From Nilaparvata lugens (Eukaryota > Arthropoda > Insecta > Hemiptera > Delphacidae), in NCBI RefSeq assembly GCF_014356525.2, contig NC_052512.1, positions 1,102,797-1,166,796 of the forward strand: a DNA stretch of 64,000 bases, written 5' to 3'. Below are positions 1-10,434 of this stretch, piece after piece (the stretch's first letter is position 1; each line of letters starts with the position of its first letter). Below the pieces are notes generated by a model. The model was not told where the DNA came from and searched no databases. It saw nothing but the letters and a program-made list of their open reading frames with translations. Position numbers and translations under genes: made by a program.

Positions 1-487
1 GACTGGAAGTCATCCATAGTGATTCCCTTGAACAAGATCCCTAATCCTCTCTCTCCATCTGATTACAGGCCTATTAGCTTACTGTCTGTCATGTCTAAGG
101 TTCTGGAAATTATTGTACACTCCCAATTGAGCACTTTCATCCATGGTTCTGGATTGATTGGTGACTTTCAGTCGGGGTTCCGTGGCGGTCATAGCACCAC
201 CTCTGCGCTCCTGAGAGTCACTGACGACATCCGTAGAGCCATGGATAGTAGAGAGTTAACAGTTCTAGTCCTAATAGATTTAAGCAAGGCATTCGATAGC
301 ATTTTTCCATCCTACTTTACTATATGAACTCAGAAACTTAGGTTTTTCCAACTCCACTGTGGCATGGGTAAGGTCCTATCTTCAGGGTCGGCGTCAGCAT
401 GTGAGAGTTGGGGATGCCTCTTCACGGTGGCGTGAAGTGAACAGAGGAGTTCCTCAGGGTTCGGTATTGGGTCCTCTGCTGTTCAGC
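1..487 (+). pseudogene. LINE reverse transcriptase fragment (CR1/Jockey-like), cut by window edge
   Basis: Encodes the central reverse transcriptase of a non-LTR retrotransposon, the enzyme that copies element RNA at a nicked target. The frame is open from the first base to about 300 and shows RT blocks in order: RPISLLSVMSKVLE, the FQSGFRGGHSTTSALLRVTDD block and [10 protein letters not shown] (first catalytic aspartate). Reading then moves to another frame for [13 protein letters not shown] and [13 protein letters not shown] (block B), so there is a frameshift near 300. The YADD catalytic box is missing because the fragment stops at about 487, where a different LINE begins within its endonuclease. 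The 5' part lies outside the window. It resembles the neighbouring LINE at 489-2807 but is clearly a different copy. Dead fragment; assignment to the CR1/Jockey group rests on motif style. Confidence 0.88.
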
Positions 488-3423
488 AACTAATGAATCT
501 GACACACTCATTGACCTTCTCATTGTTAGTGATTGTAACGAGGTTGTTCAAGCAGGCAGAATCCCAGTCCCAGCTATTTCTGGACATGATTTGATCTACT
601 GTGTTCTTTCCCATAAGATACCTAAGCCAGAACAGAAAATTATCACTTATAGAGACTTCAAAAACTTCGATGAAGCCGCCTTCCTGACTGATGTGGCTCA
701 GACTCCATGGCATCAAATTGAAGCATGACCCTCAGTTGATGACATGGTCAAGACTTTCGAGAATTGGACTTTGACTCTGTATGACAAACATGCACCTTAT
801 GTGACAAGGAGGATTAATAGAAGACGACGAGTACCGTGGATGACTGAAGACATACTTAAGATGATGGGACGTAGAGACAAAGCACATAGAAAATTTAAAA
901 AGACATTTGACTTGGACAGTTTGATAGAGTATAGGAGCCTTAGAAATAGAGTTAAACAGGAATTACGGAACACAAAGATTAGGTACTTGAATTCGTTTAT
1001 GACAAACAATAGACAAGACTCTAAATCACTTTGGCAGGGAATAAAAGAATTCGGGCTTGGCAAACAGAAATCGAATCCACAAATTGACTTACCATTGAAC
1101 AATATAAATGACAATTTCGTTTCACACTCTAACCAACGTGACAAAGTTGTCATTGCTAATGATATAGATGATCTTGAAGAGCAGGTTACAAACTTAGATT
1201 TACCAATTACTGATCAATTTCATTTCCATCCAATCTCAGAAGAAGACACTTTCAGAGCAATTCAACATATTCATATTAATGCTACGGGTGTAGACAAAAT
1301 TCCTATTAAATTTATCAAGAAGATGTTATTTGCTGTTTTACCAACCATTACATATATTTTCAACAAGTCACTTGAAGAAGGCATTTTCCCTGAAAACTGG
1401 AAGTTTGCTCTGGTTCGCCCTCTAAATGAAGTTCCATCACCCAATAAAGTTGAGGATTTTAGACCAATCAGTATTCTACCTGCATTGTCCAAAGTGCTGG
1501 AGAGACTCATTCATGCTCAAGTTGTAAAATTTCTAGACAACAATAGTAAGCTTCATAACTTTCAATCAGGCTTTAGAAAATTCCATTCAACTGAGACAGC
1601 TCTGCTTCGTGTCACTGATGATATAAGGTTAGCTATGGACCAAAGAAAATGCACCATCCTCACCCTATTTGATTTTTCTAAAGCATTCGATACTGTTGAT
1701 CATACAGTCCTTCTGAATAAGTTGGCTATTCTTGGTTTCAGTCACAACTCGTTAGTTTGGTTCAAATCCTATCTATTAGGTAGGAAACAATGTGTATCAC
1801 AAATAGACAATAAGTCTATTTGGAAAAACGTTATGCATGGAGTACCACAAGGTTCAATTTTAGGCCCTCTCCTCTTCACTTTGTATGCTAATGACCTTTC
1901 TTCCATTATCAAATTCTCCAGTTTCCATACTTATGCAGACGACCTTCAAATATATTTGAGCTGTCCCATAACAAAAATTAATGAACCAGTTGGAATAATG
2001 AATTAGGATATCAATTTGATAGTGGAATGGACAAAGAAAAATGGCCTTAAGCTTAATCCCATCAAAACACAACCCATTATAATTGGATATTCTCGTCTTA
2101 TAAACAATATTGACCTTGAATCGATTCACAAAATTAGTGTAGATGGTAATGACATTCCTTACTGTAGCTCAGTTAAAAATTTAGGCATTATTATGAAAAA
2201 TACTCTTGACTGGTCAGAACAAGTGAACAAAACTTGTAAAAAGGTATTCTCAGCCATGTATGCATTGAAGAAAATGCACAATATTCTCCCTAGAAACATT
2301 AAATTATTATTGGTTCAATCTCTCATCTTCCCACATTTAATGTATTGTAATTCTGATCTTAACGATATGCAAGTCACTCTGAATGATAAACTACAGCGTT
2401 GCCAAAATTATTGTCTACGTTTCGTCTACTCTCTCCAACGCCATGATCATATCACCCCAGCCCACATTGCCAGTTCAACATTAAAGCTTCCCGATCAAAG
2501 GCTTTTTCGAATAGTCAAGCTTGTTAGAGATATCTTGAAATATGGTAATCCAAACTATTTTAAAGATGATTTTAAATTTGTCTCTGAAGGTAGGAGGATA
2601 GATGCTTCACATACTAGAACCGGAGAAAGTACTTTAAGGATACCCAATCATCGAACTACTATTTTCACAAAATCCTTCTTAGTCAGTGCCTGTCGTGCAT
2701 GGAATGCACTCCCTGTTTCTATCAGGTCCATCGAGAGCCGAGCGAGCTTCATCCTGACTTTAAAAACACATCTTTTGGAACAAATGACTGAAACTGTCCG
2801 GCCCTAGAACGATCACATGACAACCATGCCCCACCCATCCCACAAATACAAACCTTTAAACCTGTTATAGAATGAATTGTGTATATATATATTATATAAA
2901 CTCATGTTTTTTTTAATTATCCACTGCATACTGCTGTATATTACTGAAAGTTGATTACCCTTACTACTTTCAGCCTACTTCATTTTATTAATCAATAATT
3001 TGATCTTATCTATCTATATAATTATTTTACTCTATCAATTATCTGTTTTTTTCTCTTAAATATTTATATTAATTAAAACTTTTACAAAATTTCTATTAAT
3101 AAATAAATCCTTAGTTTAATTAATTAAATTAACGTTTTGGTAGAGAGTTAGTGGGGAGGATATTTTTAATATTCTTCCCGAAGAGTGGACATTGATATGT
3201 CCAAAGCTCCGCCAATTTATGTGGATGCATAACAATATAATTATCTATAGTTATTATATTACAAATTACTTTTTCATATCATATACTTTCATTAATTATT
3301 TTTTTAGTCTATATTATGTAAATTCATCTATAATTTTGCTGTATTGTAAGCTATTGTATATAAGTGTATAAGCCACAAGATGTGTATTGTAATCTACATA
3401 AATAAAGTACTCAATCAATCAAT
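488..3423 (+). mobile_element. CR1/Jockey-like LINE, 5'-truncated, with 3' end and CAAT tail
   Basis: The element begins inside the endonuclease domain, runs through reverse transcriptase, has an AT-rich 3' untranslated stretch of about 600 bases (2808-3400), and ends in AATAAAGTACT followed by tandem CAAT (about 3407-3423). Short tandem repeats instead of poly(A) are typical of CR1/L2-type LINE ends. The 5' truncation is the usual result of incomplete target-primed reverse transcription. No target duplication could be identified. The fragment at 1-487 does not resume after the tail, so this is probably not a simple insertion into that LINE. Confidence 0.8.
489..2807 (+). pseudogene. LINE ORF2: endonuclease C-terminus plus reverse transcriptase, two in-frame stops
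   Basis: One reading frame runs through this whole interval and is interrupted only by TGA at 726-728 and TAG at 2004-2006; there is no frameshift. The first 79 codons match the end of a LINE apurinic-like endonuclease (TLIDLLIVSDCNEVV, then ISGHDLIYCVLS, where SGHD is the conserved SDH-type motif, then ITYRDFKNFDEAAFL). A linker and the RT follow: RPISILPALSKVLERLIHAQ, FQSGFRKFHSTETALLRVTD, FDFSKAFDTVDH, GVPQGSILGPLLF, then YADDLQIYLS with the catalytic aspartate pair. After the second stop come KKNGLKLNPIKTQ, the block around VKNLGIIMKNTLDWSEQ and a C-terminal domain ending near HLLEQMTE. It would nick DNA and reverse-transcribe its RNA, but both stops and the missing N-terminus make this copy inactive. 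Confidence 0.9.
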
Positions 3424-3456
3424 CTCTCTCTCTGCCTCACACACACTCTCTCTCTT
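3424..3456. repeat. CT/CA microsatellite
   Basis: A short run of CT and CA dinucleotides (CTCTCTCTCTG, CACACACACT, CTCTCTCTCT) directly follows the CAAT tail of the LINE. It may have grown from the LINE tail by slippage. The DNA from here to 6250 is otherwise AT-rich with no convincing gene; the open frames at 3380-3586, 4417-4635 and 5983-6177 have no family features. Confidence 0.7.
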
Positions 3457-4264
3457 ACCCGGTTGTGTGCTAATGCTCTCCTTTCTTCAAAACCCCCCAG
3501 GGTTTTGTTATTATTTCATACAATGCTTCAGACATAATTATCTTCAACCTATCTTGAATTTGACTTTCCCATGCCTAGATTTGTAAATTTCTTTGTGTCA
3601 ATAATATGCATTACTATCAACTCTTGCTTGTAATATTGTGAATTCCCCCATTCCACAGAGTAGGATTGTATAATATAGTTGATGTAGCATCATACTGGAG
3701 GGTTGATGGTTGAATGTGAGAGAGGGCCGGCTGTGCAAAAAAGCTAAAACTGCAATTCAATGAAATCCTCACTTCTTCACTTTCTCACTATAGGCCTATA
3801 TTCCTCAGAAACACACTCTCTTGTCAAATACACAATCCCCTACACTGAAATAATTTGACTCCTTCAAGTTATGTGCTCCCAACTTGATAATACCGCCCGT
3901 TGTTCTCTCAATAGTATTTGTTGAACGAGCGTTAGCAAGTTCTTACTTTTTACTCAAGTTCAAAGTTGTTGCCAGTCTGTGGGTTTGCTTGTTTTTTTTT
4001 GAATGCACTACAATAACTTTAGAAAGAGTTGATTGATCAGCTTCAAATTTTGAACACGCACTCTTCGAACCTTTTTACAGGTCAAGTTCGTTGAACAACA
4101 ATATTCTACTCACTTCTTCGTCCTTTTTCAGGATATAAAAGTAACATTGAAAAAGTACTGCATGAGACAAAATAACTTGCTACTGTGTGTCTGCCTGACT
4201 ATTATACTTCAATAGCATACGTGTAATATTAATGATACAAATTGTGATGGCAGTTGCTATGTCG

Positions 4265-4350
4265 TTGGTATTATTGATTTAACAAAATTTGAATTCTGAT
4301 TCTGAATCATTTACCCATACGGAGAAACCTATGAAGTTCTATGGATTCAC
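4265..4350 (+). repeat. Dispersed repeat, copy A
   Basis: About 85 bases (TTGGTATTATTGATT, GAATTCTGATTCTGAATCAT, TTTACCCATACGGAG, AAGTTCTATGGATTCAC) recur with substitutions at 35307-35391 in the same orientation. Weaker similarity seems to extend upstream in both copies. The family is not recognised. It is probably the remnant of an element or a conserved repeat tail. Confidence 0.7.
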
Positions 4351-5540
4351 GTAGGCCTACAGCGTAATATTAATAGGAAAACAGCTTACTGTTCCTTTTC
4401 CAAATATAATTTAATAGTGGGCTCCACTGGGATTCCTATTCAAATTGAAAAAAAAAATTCTGTAGGTAGCTTCAAAATAATTTTGGTCTGCCATCTTCGT
4501 TCCGCCACATTGAAACAAAAATTTTCTATGGGAGGGTTTAGATACAAGATTCAAATAAAAAATCTCAAAGAGACAATGAATGGTGGAAATCGCTCATTAA
4601 TATATGAAACCGTTTCAAAGATATTCACATTTTAGTGTTGAAGTTTTTGGATATCTGTGATACAGAAATATTGCTCGCCTAGAACAGGATAGATTATTCA
4701 TCACATATTCTTATCATTATCGTTCCCTAGCAACCTATTTTAAGCGTTTATATAGTAGCTGCTGAGAGAGATTTATGTGATAGATAGGCTATATACCTGA
4801 ATAATACTATTAAATACTATATTCGACTAAACAACGATTGACCCAAATGAAGCGATTCAAATATAAAAATAATAAAAATGGGAATGCGAAAAATATAATA
4901 TTTGGAACTCCATAACTTATCATTCAATTAAGAGACATTTATGGGATTAATAATTTTCTGAAAAACACTAATAATTTAGCAATATTGCACTAATAGTTTT
5001 AATTTTAGATGACTCTCTCCTGGATTATTGAGTTATGTGTTGGAGATTCCTCAGTGATTGCTGCATCATCTGAGAATACTCTGTAAAAGTGATCCCTGTT
5101 CGAAATTAACAGAATGCTCAAGTATAGACATCATTAGATTTCATTTAATGTTCATTGAAATCAACCACATCAGTATTTACTCGTGAATTACCGGTAGTGT
5201 ATTGTTAATGTATTAAGATTTGAGAAGATAATATGAGCATCTTATTGGTGTTCTCTCAATGATTGAAATGAAGTGCTTAATTGCTTTTATATAATTATGA
5301 AAATATCACAGATTATTACATTCCAGTGCAATTATCTTGTTTCACAATCCATTTCTAAGTAGAGCCCATATTAGTATCTAAGCTAATAATTTTCTCTCGC
5401 TTCTCTCTTCTCATCGTTATCAGTAATTCTAAATGCATCTGTGAACGCTTAAAAGTATCGTAATCTTGCCATACAATTACCATACAACAATTGAAGTTGA
5501 TTTCATTCAACTTCAGTGGTGCCATTTCACCAAACTGCTA

Positions 5541-5580
5541 GGGGGGGGGGGCAAAAACCAAGAGGTATTGGGGGGGGGGG
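5541..5580 (+). repeat. Two G11 homopolymer runs
   Basis: Eleven consecutive G residues at 5541-5551 and another eleven at 5570-5580, 18 bases apart, with shorter G runs downstream (GGGGG near 5588). Such runs can stack into G-quadruplex structures and are prone to length errors in sequencing. Confidence 0.8.
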
Positions 5581-6250
5581 ATGAATAGGGGGTATTCTCT
5601 AAGGATAGAGGGACCTGGGTTTTTCCCCATAAATAATGTTACATTCGAAGATGTTATTATTATATACTTCATTTTTTCCAATTTTATACAAATGTGGTTG
5701 AAGTATCAATATAAACATATACATTATTAGTTATAAAATTCAATCATGGAATATTTATTAGAAATATGGGTCTACAGAGAGGCCCTAAAGTAGGAATACA
5801 CTGGAACAGATTTCTTAAAAATCATGGAAAAAGATAAATTTTTCTTTTACAATGACAATTTCAACAATTTTATTGGGGATCATATTCTAATTGAAAAATA
5901 ACTTTCAGTTAGAAAGCTAAAAATACATCAAGCTGTTCCCATAATTCTCAACAACTCTTTACATACATTTTTGATTGTCTGATTGTGCCCTTTCTTTTGC
6001 TTTCACTGTGACATCTTGCAACTTGTTAATTCTCACATTGAAATTTATCCAATAACTCACTTATTGTGCTCTGATCAAACATCATTCCATTCTGTAGTCA
6101 AACTATACCAGAAATTGACGAATATCATAATAGTTGAAATCATATTAATAGAAGTGAACATAATTACTAATAGTTAAAATAATGATTTATTGTGTATGGG
6201 AATTGGGAATAGAATGGAATAGAGGTTTTCCCAAATGAATAAATTATATA

Positions 6251-6316
6251 ATACTAGCCGTCAGGCTCGCTTCGCTCGCCATATCCGTCCAGCAAGGGGG
6301 CTCCGCCCCCTGGACC
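6251..6316 (+). repeat. Short repeat family, left half (split by LINE)
   Basis: Begins ATACTAGCCGTCAGGCTCGC and contains TTCGCTCGCCATATCCGTCC and the palindromic GGGGGCTCCGCCCCC, then TGGACC. The other half resumes at 28761 with CCCCCGACTGGATC. GC-rich CTAGCC(N)CAGGCTCGC starts with a GAGT-rich far end are, as I remember them, typical of abundant dispersed repeats in some insect genomes. The join lies at GGACC, which is present on both sides of the inserted LINE (6312-6316 and 28760-28764). Confidence 0.72.
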
Positions 6317-7211
6317 GCCCCCTCAAGGATCCGTCCTGGGTCCTCTATTATTCCTTATAAGTATCAATGATTTGCCTCACAATGTTTTGAGCAGAGCAGT
6401 ATTATATGCGGACGATACTACCTTTTTGAATGTCTCTAATGATATGGCTAAGCTCTCAAATGTTGTTAATAACTCACTTGATGAAGCAGGAGCCTGGTTC
6501 AGAGCAAATGGATAGCTTTTAAATGCTAATAAGACTGAAAATGTCATATTTAGTCTGAGACCATATATGATAATGAATATACTCAACAGGATATTGTAAA
6601 TGATGTTAAATTTTTAGGGGTACACATTGATCATCAACTGACCTGGGGAAAATACATTGATTATTTAAAAGCTATGCTTTCAAGAGTCATCTATCTCATT
6701 GGACGTCTGAAGCAATGTGTGACTCCACATAGTGTGAGAATGGCTTACTTTGCGTTTTTTCAGTCCCTTATCAAATACTGTCTTCTTGTATGGTGCAATT
6801 CTCTGAGGGTTGCAGAGATATTGAGGTTGCAAAAGAAAGTTGTCAGAAATATCAATGCTTCAGGTCCCTTGGATCACTGTAAGCCTATATTTATAAAATT
6901 AAATATTAAGACTGTCATCAATCTCTACATCTTTGAACTTGCTGCTTACTCTTTAAAAAAATTACCAGAAACAACTCTTAATGAACATGTCCACTCACAC
7001 AGCACACGTAATAGGGGTAAAATGAACTTCCAATATTGCAGATTAAGTAAATCTCTTAATAGTCACTGTATAGGTAATGTACAAAAAGGTTTACAATAGT
7101 TTGTTGGGGTCCATTAACAATTATGATAATATGACTTTTCTCAATAAATCGGATATTTGGCTGAGTGAAAATCCTTTCTATGACAATGAGGAATTCTTTG
7201 GGCATCCACAT
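6317..7211 (+). pseudogene. LINE reverse transcriptase C-terminal half, 5'-truncated, split by gypsy element
   Basis: The element starts in RT block B: the frame from 6318 reads [19 protein letters not shown] and then LYADDTTFLN with the catalytic YADD. A TAG stop follows at 6513-6515, in the frame of the next block LLNANKTENVIFS, and a frameshift near 6595 leads into DVKFLGVHIDHQLTWGKYID. After that ORF 6674-7099 carries the C-terminal LINE region (LIKYCLLVWCNSLR, LQKKVVRNI, NLYIFELAAYS, HSHSTRNRGKM). A last piece, ENPFYDNEEFFG, is readable just before 7200. The protein would reverse-transcribe LINE RNA, but the N-terminal half is missing, the frame is broken and a 21-kb gypsy sits in the 3' part. 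The 3' end resumes at 28503. Confidence 0.85.
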
Positions 7212-8441
7212 TGAAATGGCTCGTTTAAAAGACCGTTTGCCCCATTCTCCCAAAGACAAGACATCGGTTTTTGTTCAATTTGAAATCAGAGTTATTGGAA
7301 TAAGCACACATTCTTTAAATTGAAAAACAACAAGATTTATTGAAGTTCGTTCAATATTCATGTGAAAATTTTAGAATACAAAAGGATAATTGACACTCAC
7401 CTCTATTTAGTAACATACTTACAATACATTGCATATTATGCGAGTTCTTATTGATCAATTGGTAAAATAGCCATATGTATTCCATTTTTCATTTCAATTC
7501 TGAGCTCAATTTTGATAGCAATGGCCAAAAACTTGAAAATCCTCACCAAAAAAGTATCTAGCTCCTAACAATCAACCATTTTTTCCAAGAGAGCTTCTAG
7601 CTTCACCCGAAAACTTACAACTCATCCTAGATTTCATTGCCAACCTAACAAACTTTACTAGTGGATTTACTTATCAATGCAATAACCTTTCTACATTGTT
7701 TCAAAAACTTGTATAATTCAAAACATAAATTTATTTATGTTTATTTTGAAGTGATTTTTATTTACTTTAACCTGTTTCAATTTAGATTTAATTTATGATA
7801 TTTGGTAACTCAAACAGCTGTTTGTATGAATGTATTATCGATAATCGATAATGCCCAATTATAGTTCGATAGTCGATACTATCAGATAAACATCGATAAT
7901 TGATTCAAACATATTAACCCTACATTACACGCGGCTGATCTGAGAGATTAGAAAGGGATATTTTGCATTGCAAAATTCTGTGGAGTGGCAACACTGAGTT
8001 CAGCATTCCATTACCTTTCTAGCTATGATTGAGGAATGAGTCAGTCCACTTGTTATTGTTGTAAACCATATTGAAGTCTGCCTATACAACTTTTGAACTG
8101 TGAGATCACCGCGTTAAAAGAAGCCATGTGTGTAAGAAGCCACTATGCTTGGGACATTCTCGTATGAGATGTTAGAGTGATTGTACTGAGGATACTTTTT
8201 GACTTGATGACTTTTTGACAATACATACTCAGAAAAAATAAACATTGAATCATCTTTTATCAATCCAAGATCTCCAATATACCTGATCTGTCAAGAAATG
8301 AGAGAAAATGATGATTTTAGAAGGAGTGATCTGTCAGATCACTGCGAGTAACATACGATAGATACGGGCCGCGAGTAATGCAGGGTTAAAGATCAACTTT
8401 TTAGTTAGCGCCAAATTCAACTAATAATTCTGATTATTACA
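7212..8441 (-). repeat. Gypsy 3' LTR (contains a piggyBac-type MITE)
   Basis: Matches 27745-28502 almost base for base from TGAAATGGCTCG to GATTATTACA, apart from a 468-base insert at 7918-8385 and about nine substitutions. It lies at the low-coordinate end because the element is on the minus strand. The LTR contains a run of ATCGATAATCGATAAT and ATCGATAATTGATT near 7840-7905. Confidence 0.95.
7918..8385. mobile_element. piggyBac-type MITE with TTAA duplication
   Basis: Absent from the other LTR copy, so its ends are exact. The uninterrupted copy reads CATATTAAAGATC; here TTAA stands on both sides (7914-7917 and 8386-8389). The termini are inverted: CCCTACATTACACGCGGC at the left and the complement of CCCTGCATTACTCGCGGC at the right. 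CCC ends plus a TTAA duplication are diagnostic of the piggyBac superfamily. There is no coding capacity in 468 bases. It contains a perfect palindrome AGTGATCTG-T-CAGATCACT near 8323-8341. The tips differ from those of the piggyBac at 10237-12985 after CCC, so it belongs to another subfamily. Confidence 0.92.
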
Positions 8442-8457
8442 AATGCCCCCTCTTTGA
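8442..8457 (-). other. Gypsy polypurine tract
   Basis: On the minus strand the bases just before the 3' LTR read CAAAGAGGGGGCATT, a purine run suited to priming plus-strand DNA synthesis. Its position directly against the LTR edge supports the role. Confidence 0.75.
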
Positions 8458-9764
8458 ACTAGAAATTTCATATTTGGGTTTTGCAAATCATTAAAAAATT
8501 TTCTATCAATATACCTACTATGGAAAATTTTTAAATTGTTTGACTTCTTGTATTAATTTTATTATTTATAATTGTAAATTCTAGTTTATTTCCATTTGCA
8601 AAATATCAAATTTGAAATTTTGTCATATCAAAATATCAAAATCAAATAATCATAGAAATATGTTAATATGATGACTCCAAAATAATGTTATATAATTGTG
8701 AAAAAATTTTAAAATTGTAAAAACATCAAAATAAATTTTATATTGTTGATTGGATTCGAAGTTCTTGAAGAATACTGATAATTTAGTTACTCAGCATAGA
8801 AAAATGTATTCATGCTTGTAGATTCTTGTTGTCATCATCATAACAGGCTGTAGAACTCTTTTTTACATCTCCAGATGTTATATCAGCTTGGCAGTTTATC
8901 CAATAAAGTCGTGAATAAGTGTTGACAATGAAATAGCTTTGCACTTGCACCACAAGATTTGTAGAATGTTCAATCTAACTGGTTGAGCTATTTTATTTTC
9001 CGAAAATGGTTCATTTCGTCGTTTCACAAATTTATATCAAAGTTCAGGAACAACAAAAAACTGAATATTTGCAAAGTTCAAAGTTGTTGCAATTGTTTTT
9101 TTCACTTTGTCGCAATTTGCACAGTACTATTTATTGAAAGTCTTGTTTTTCCCTAATAGGCATGTGATTTGCAAAGTTCATTCACTTGGTTGTATATTTT
9201 TTTTTCGCAAAAATGTAATTGAAAGTCTTTTTTCTTCCCTAACAGATCATTTTCGTTGACACAGATTATTTTCATAGTTCATTTCACTAAACTGTTGATA
9301 AACTCGAAGCCTAGAGTAAGTTGGTAGCACTCATACACTCCCTCCAGCTTTTGGCTAAGTTAACAGTTTGAAGTTCTTGAAGATTATCCAATACAATCAA
9401 TATTTTAGAAATTCAAAATATTTTAAAGAGTCATCATTCAAGTTATAAAAAGGTACAACAAAATTTCATAATCAAATACATAATACAAACAAATTCTTAT
9501 CCTAAGGTGAGTGTTCAATTATTACTAAACTACATTTGGATTACAACCCAATCCAATACTAAAACTAATTTATTCAAAATTTGAAAATAAGCAGACTTCA
9601 ATTTATTCAGACATTATGGATTATGCAGACTTCAATAACTATATCAGTTTTATATCACTTTTATCATTAACAGAGTTACAATTCAATTTGATTTAGAATT
9701 ATTTCAATATTCAAACTGCATCAACACATTATTCAGAATTTCAATCAAAAATGCAAATTTTAAT
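8458..9764. other. Gypsy 3' region, no gene seen
   Basis: AT-rich DNA between the polypurine tract and the BEL solo LTR. There is no open frame of note on either strand and no envelope-like frame that I can recognise. A partial local duplication is visible: TATTGAAAGTCTTGTTTTTCC near 9130 and ATTGAAAGTCTTTTTTCTTCC near 9220, both near GCAAAGTTCA. Confidence 0.6.
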
Positions 9765-10241
9765 CAATATGTAAAATCTAACAAAGCATTTATTGGAACG
9801 GTTCCACTTGTTACTCGTTCCGCTACTACGTAGACATCACGTCGTCATTTTGTCCGTCTGCGCTGGCCAGTGACGTCACATCGGTTCTACGGCACTGCTT
9901 TAATAAAGTTGGTTTCCTATATTATTTGTATTATTCGTCGTGTTATTCGTCGTTTCAATTTTAATATTTTGTACTATTCGATTTTTTGGAATTTAATTTG
10001 TCTTTGAGCATCTTACTTTCTAGATATTTGCTACTTTTTCACCAAACGTTTGTAAACGTTTTCGTATGTGGCTGACATTTCCGCCTTCCCTTTTTGTTGC
10101 TAGCACATCTAGCTTGCTTCTTGTCTTTCAATGGAGTCTAGTCGGTGTGTGCACATTTCGCGCCCGGTCTAAACTTTTCATCCAAATTCATCTGATCTAC
10201 GGAACGTTTTTAAAAGTGAATTATTCTTCAAATTAACCCGT

Positions 10242-10283
10242 TTCTTCCCATTGTCGACATTTGTCTACACTGACATTGGGAAT
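10242..10283. repeat. piggyBac left subterminal repeat
   Basis: Directly inside the left tip, TTCCCATTGTCGACATTTGTC is followed by TACACTGACATTGGGAA. The TTCCCA(N)TGTCGACA motif recurs in the other subterminal regions at 10590-10620 and 12769-12860. Repeated motifs next to the tips are normally transposase binding sites in this superfamily; that role is inferred here. Confidence 0.6.
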
Positions 10284-10434
10284 TTTTTGTAGGGAATTTC
10301 CTCTGTATAGAAATTGTACAATAATTTCATGGTATTATATTGGCACTACTGCGTCGGCAAGCACGTACGGTATGGCAGTTTTGCCTCTGGTTTAGAAGCA
10401 TACATGATTTTTGTGAGTTGCTCCAGCGTTCATC

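Noticed and set aside
1..3423. The LINE at 488 as an insertion into the LINE at 1-487
   Set aside because: The first LINE does not resume after the CAAT tail at 3423, and no target duplication was found.
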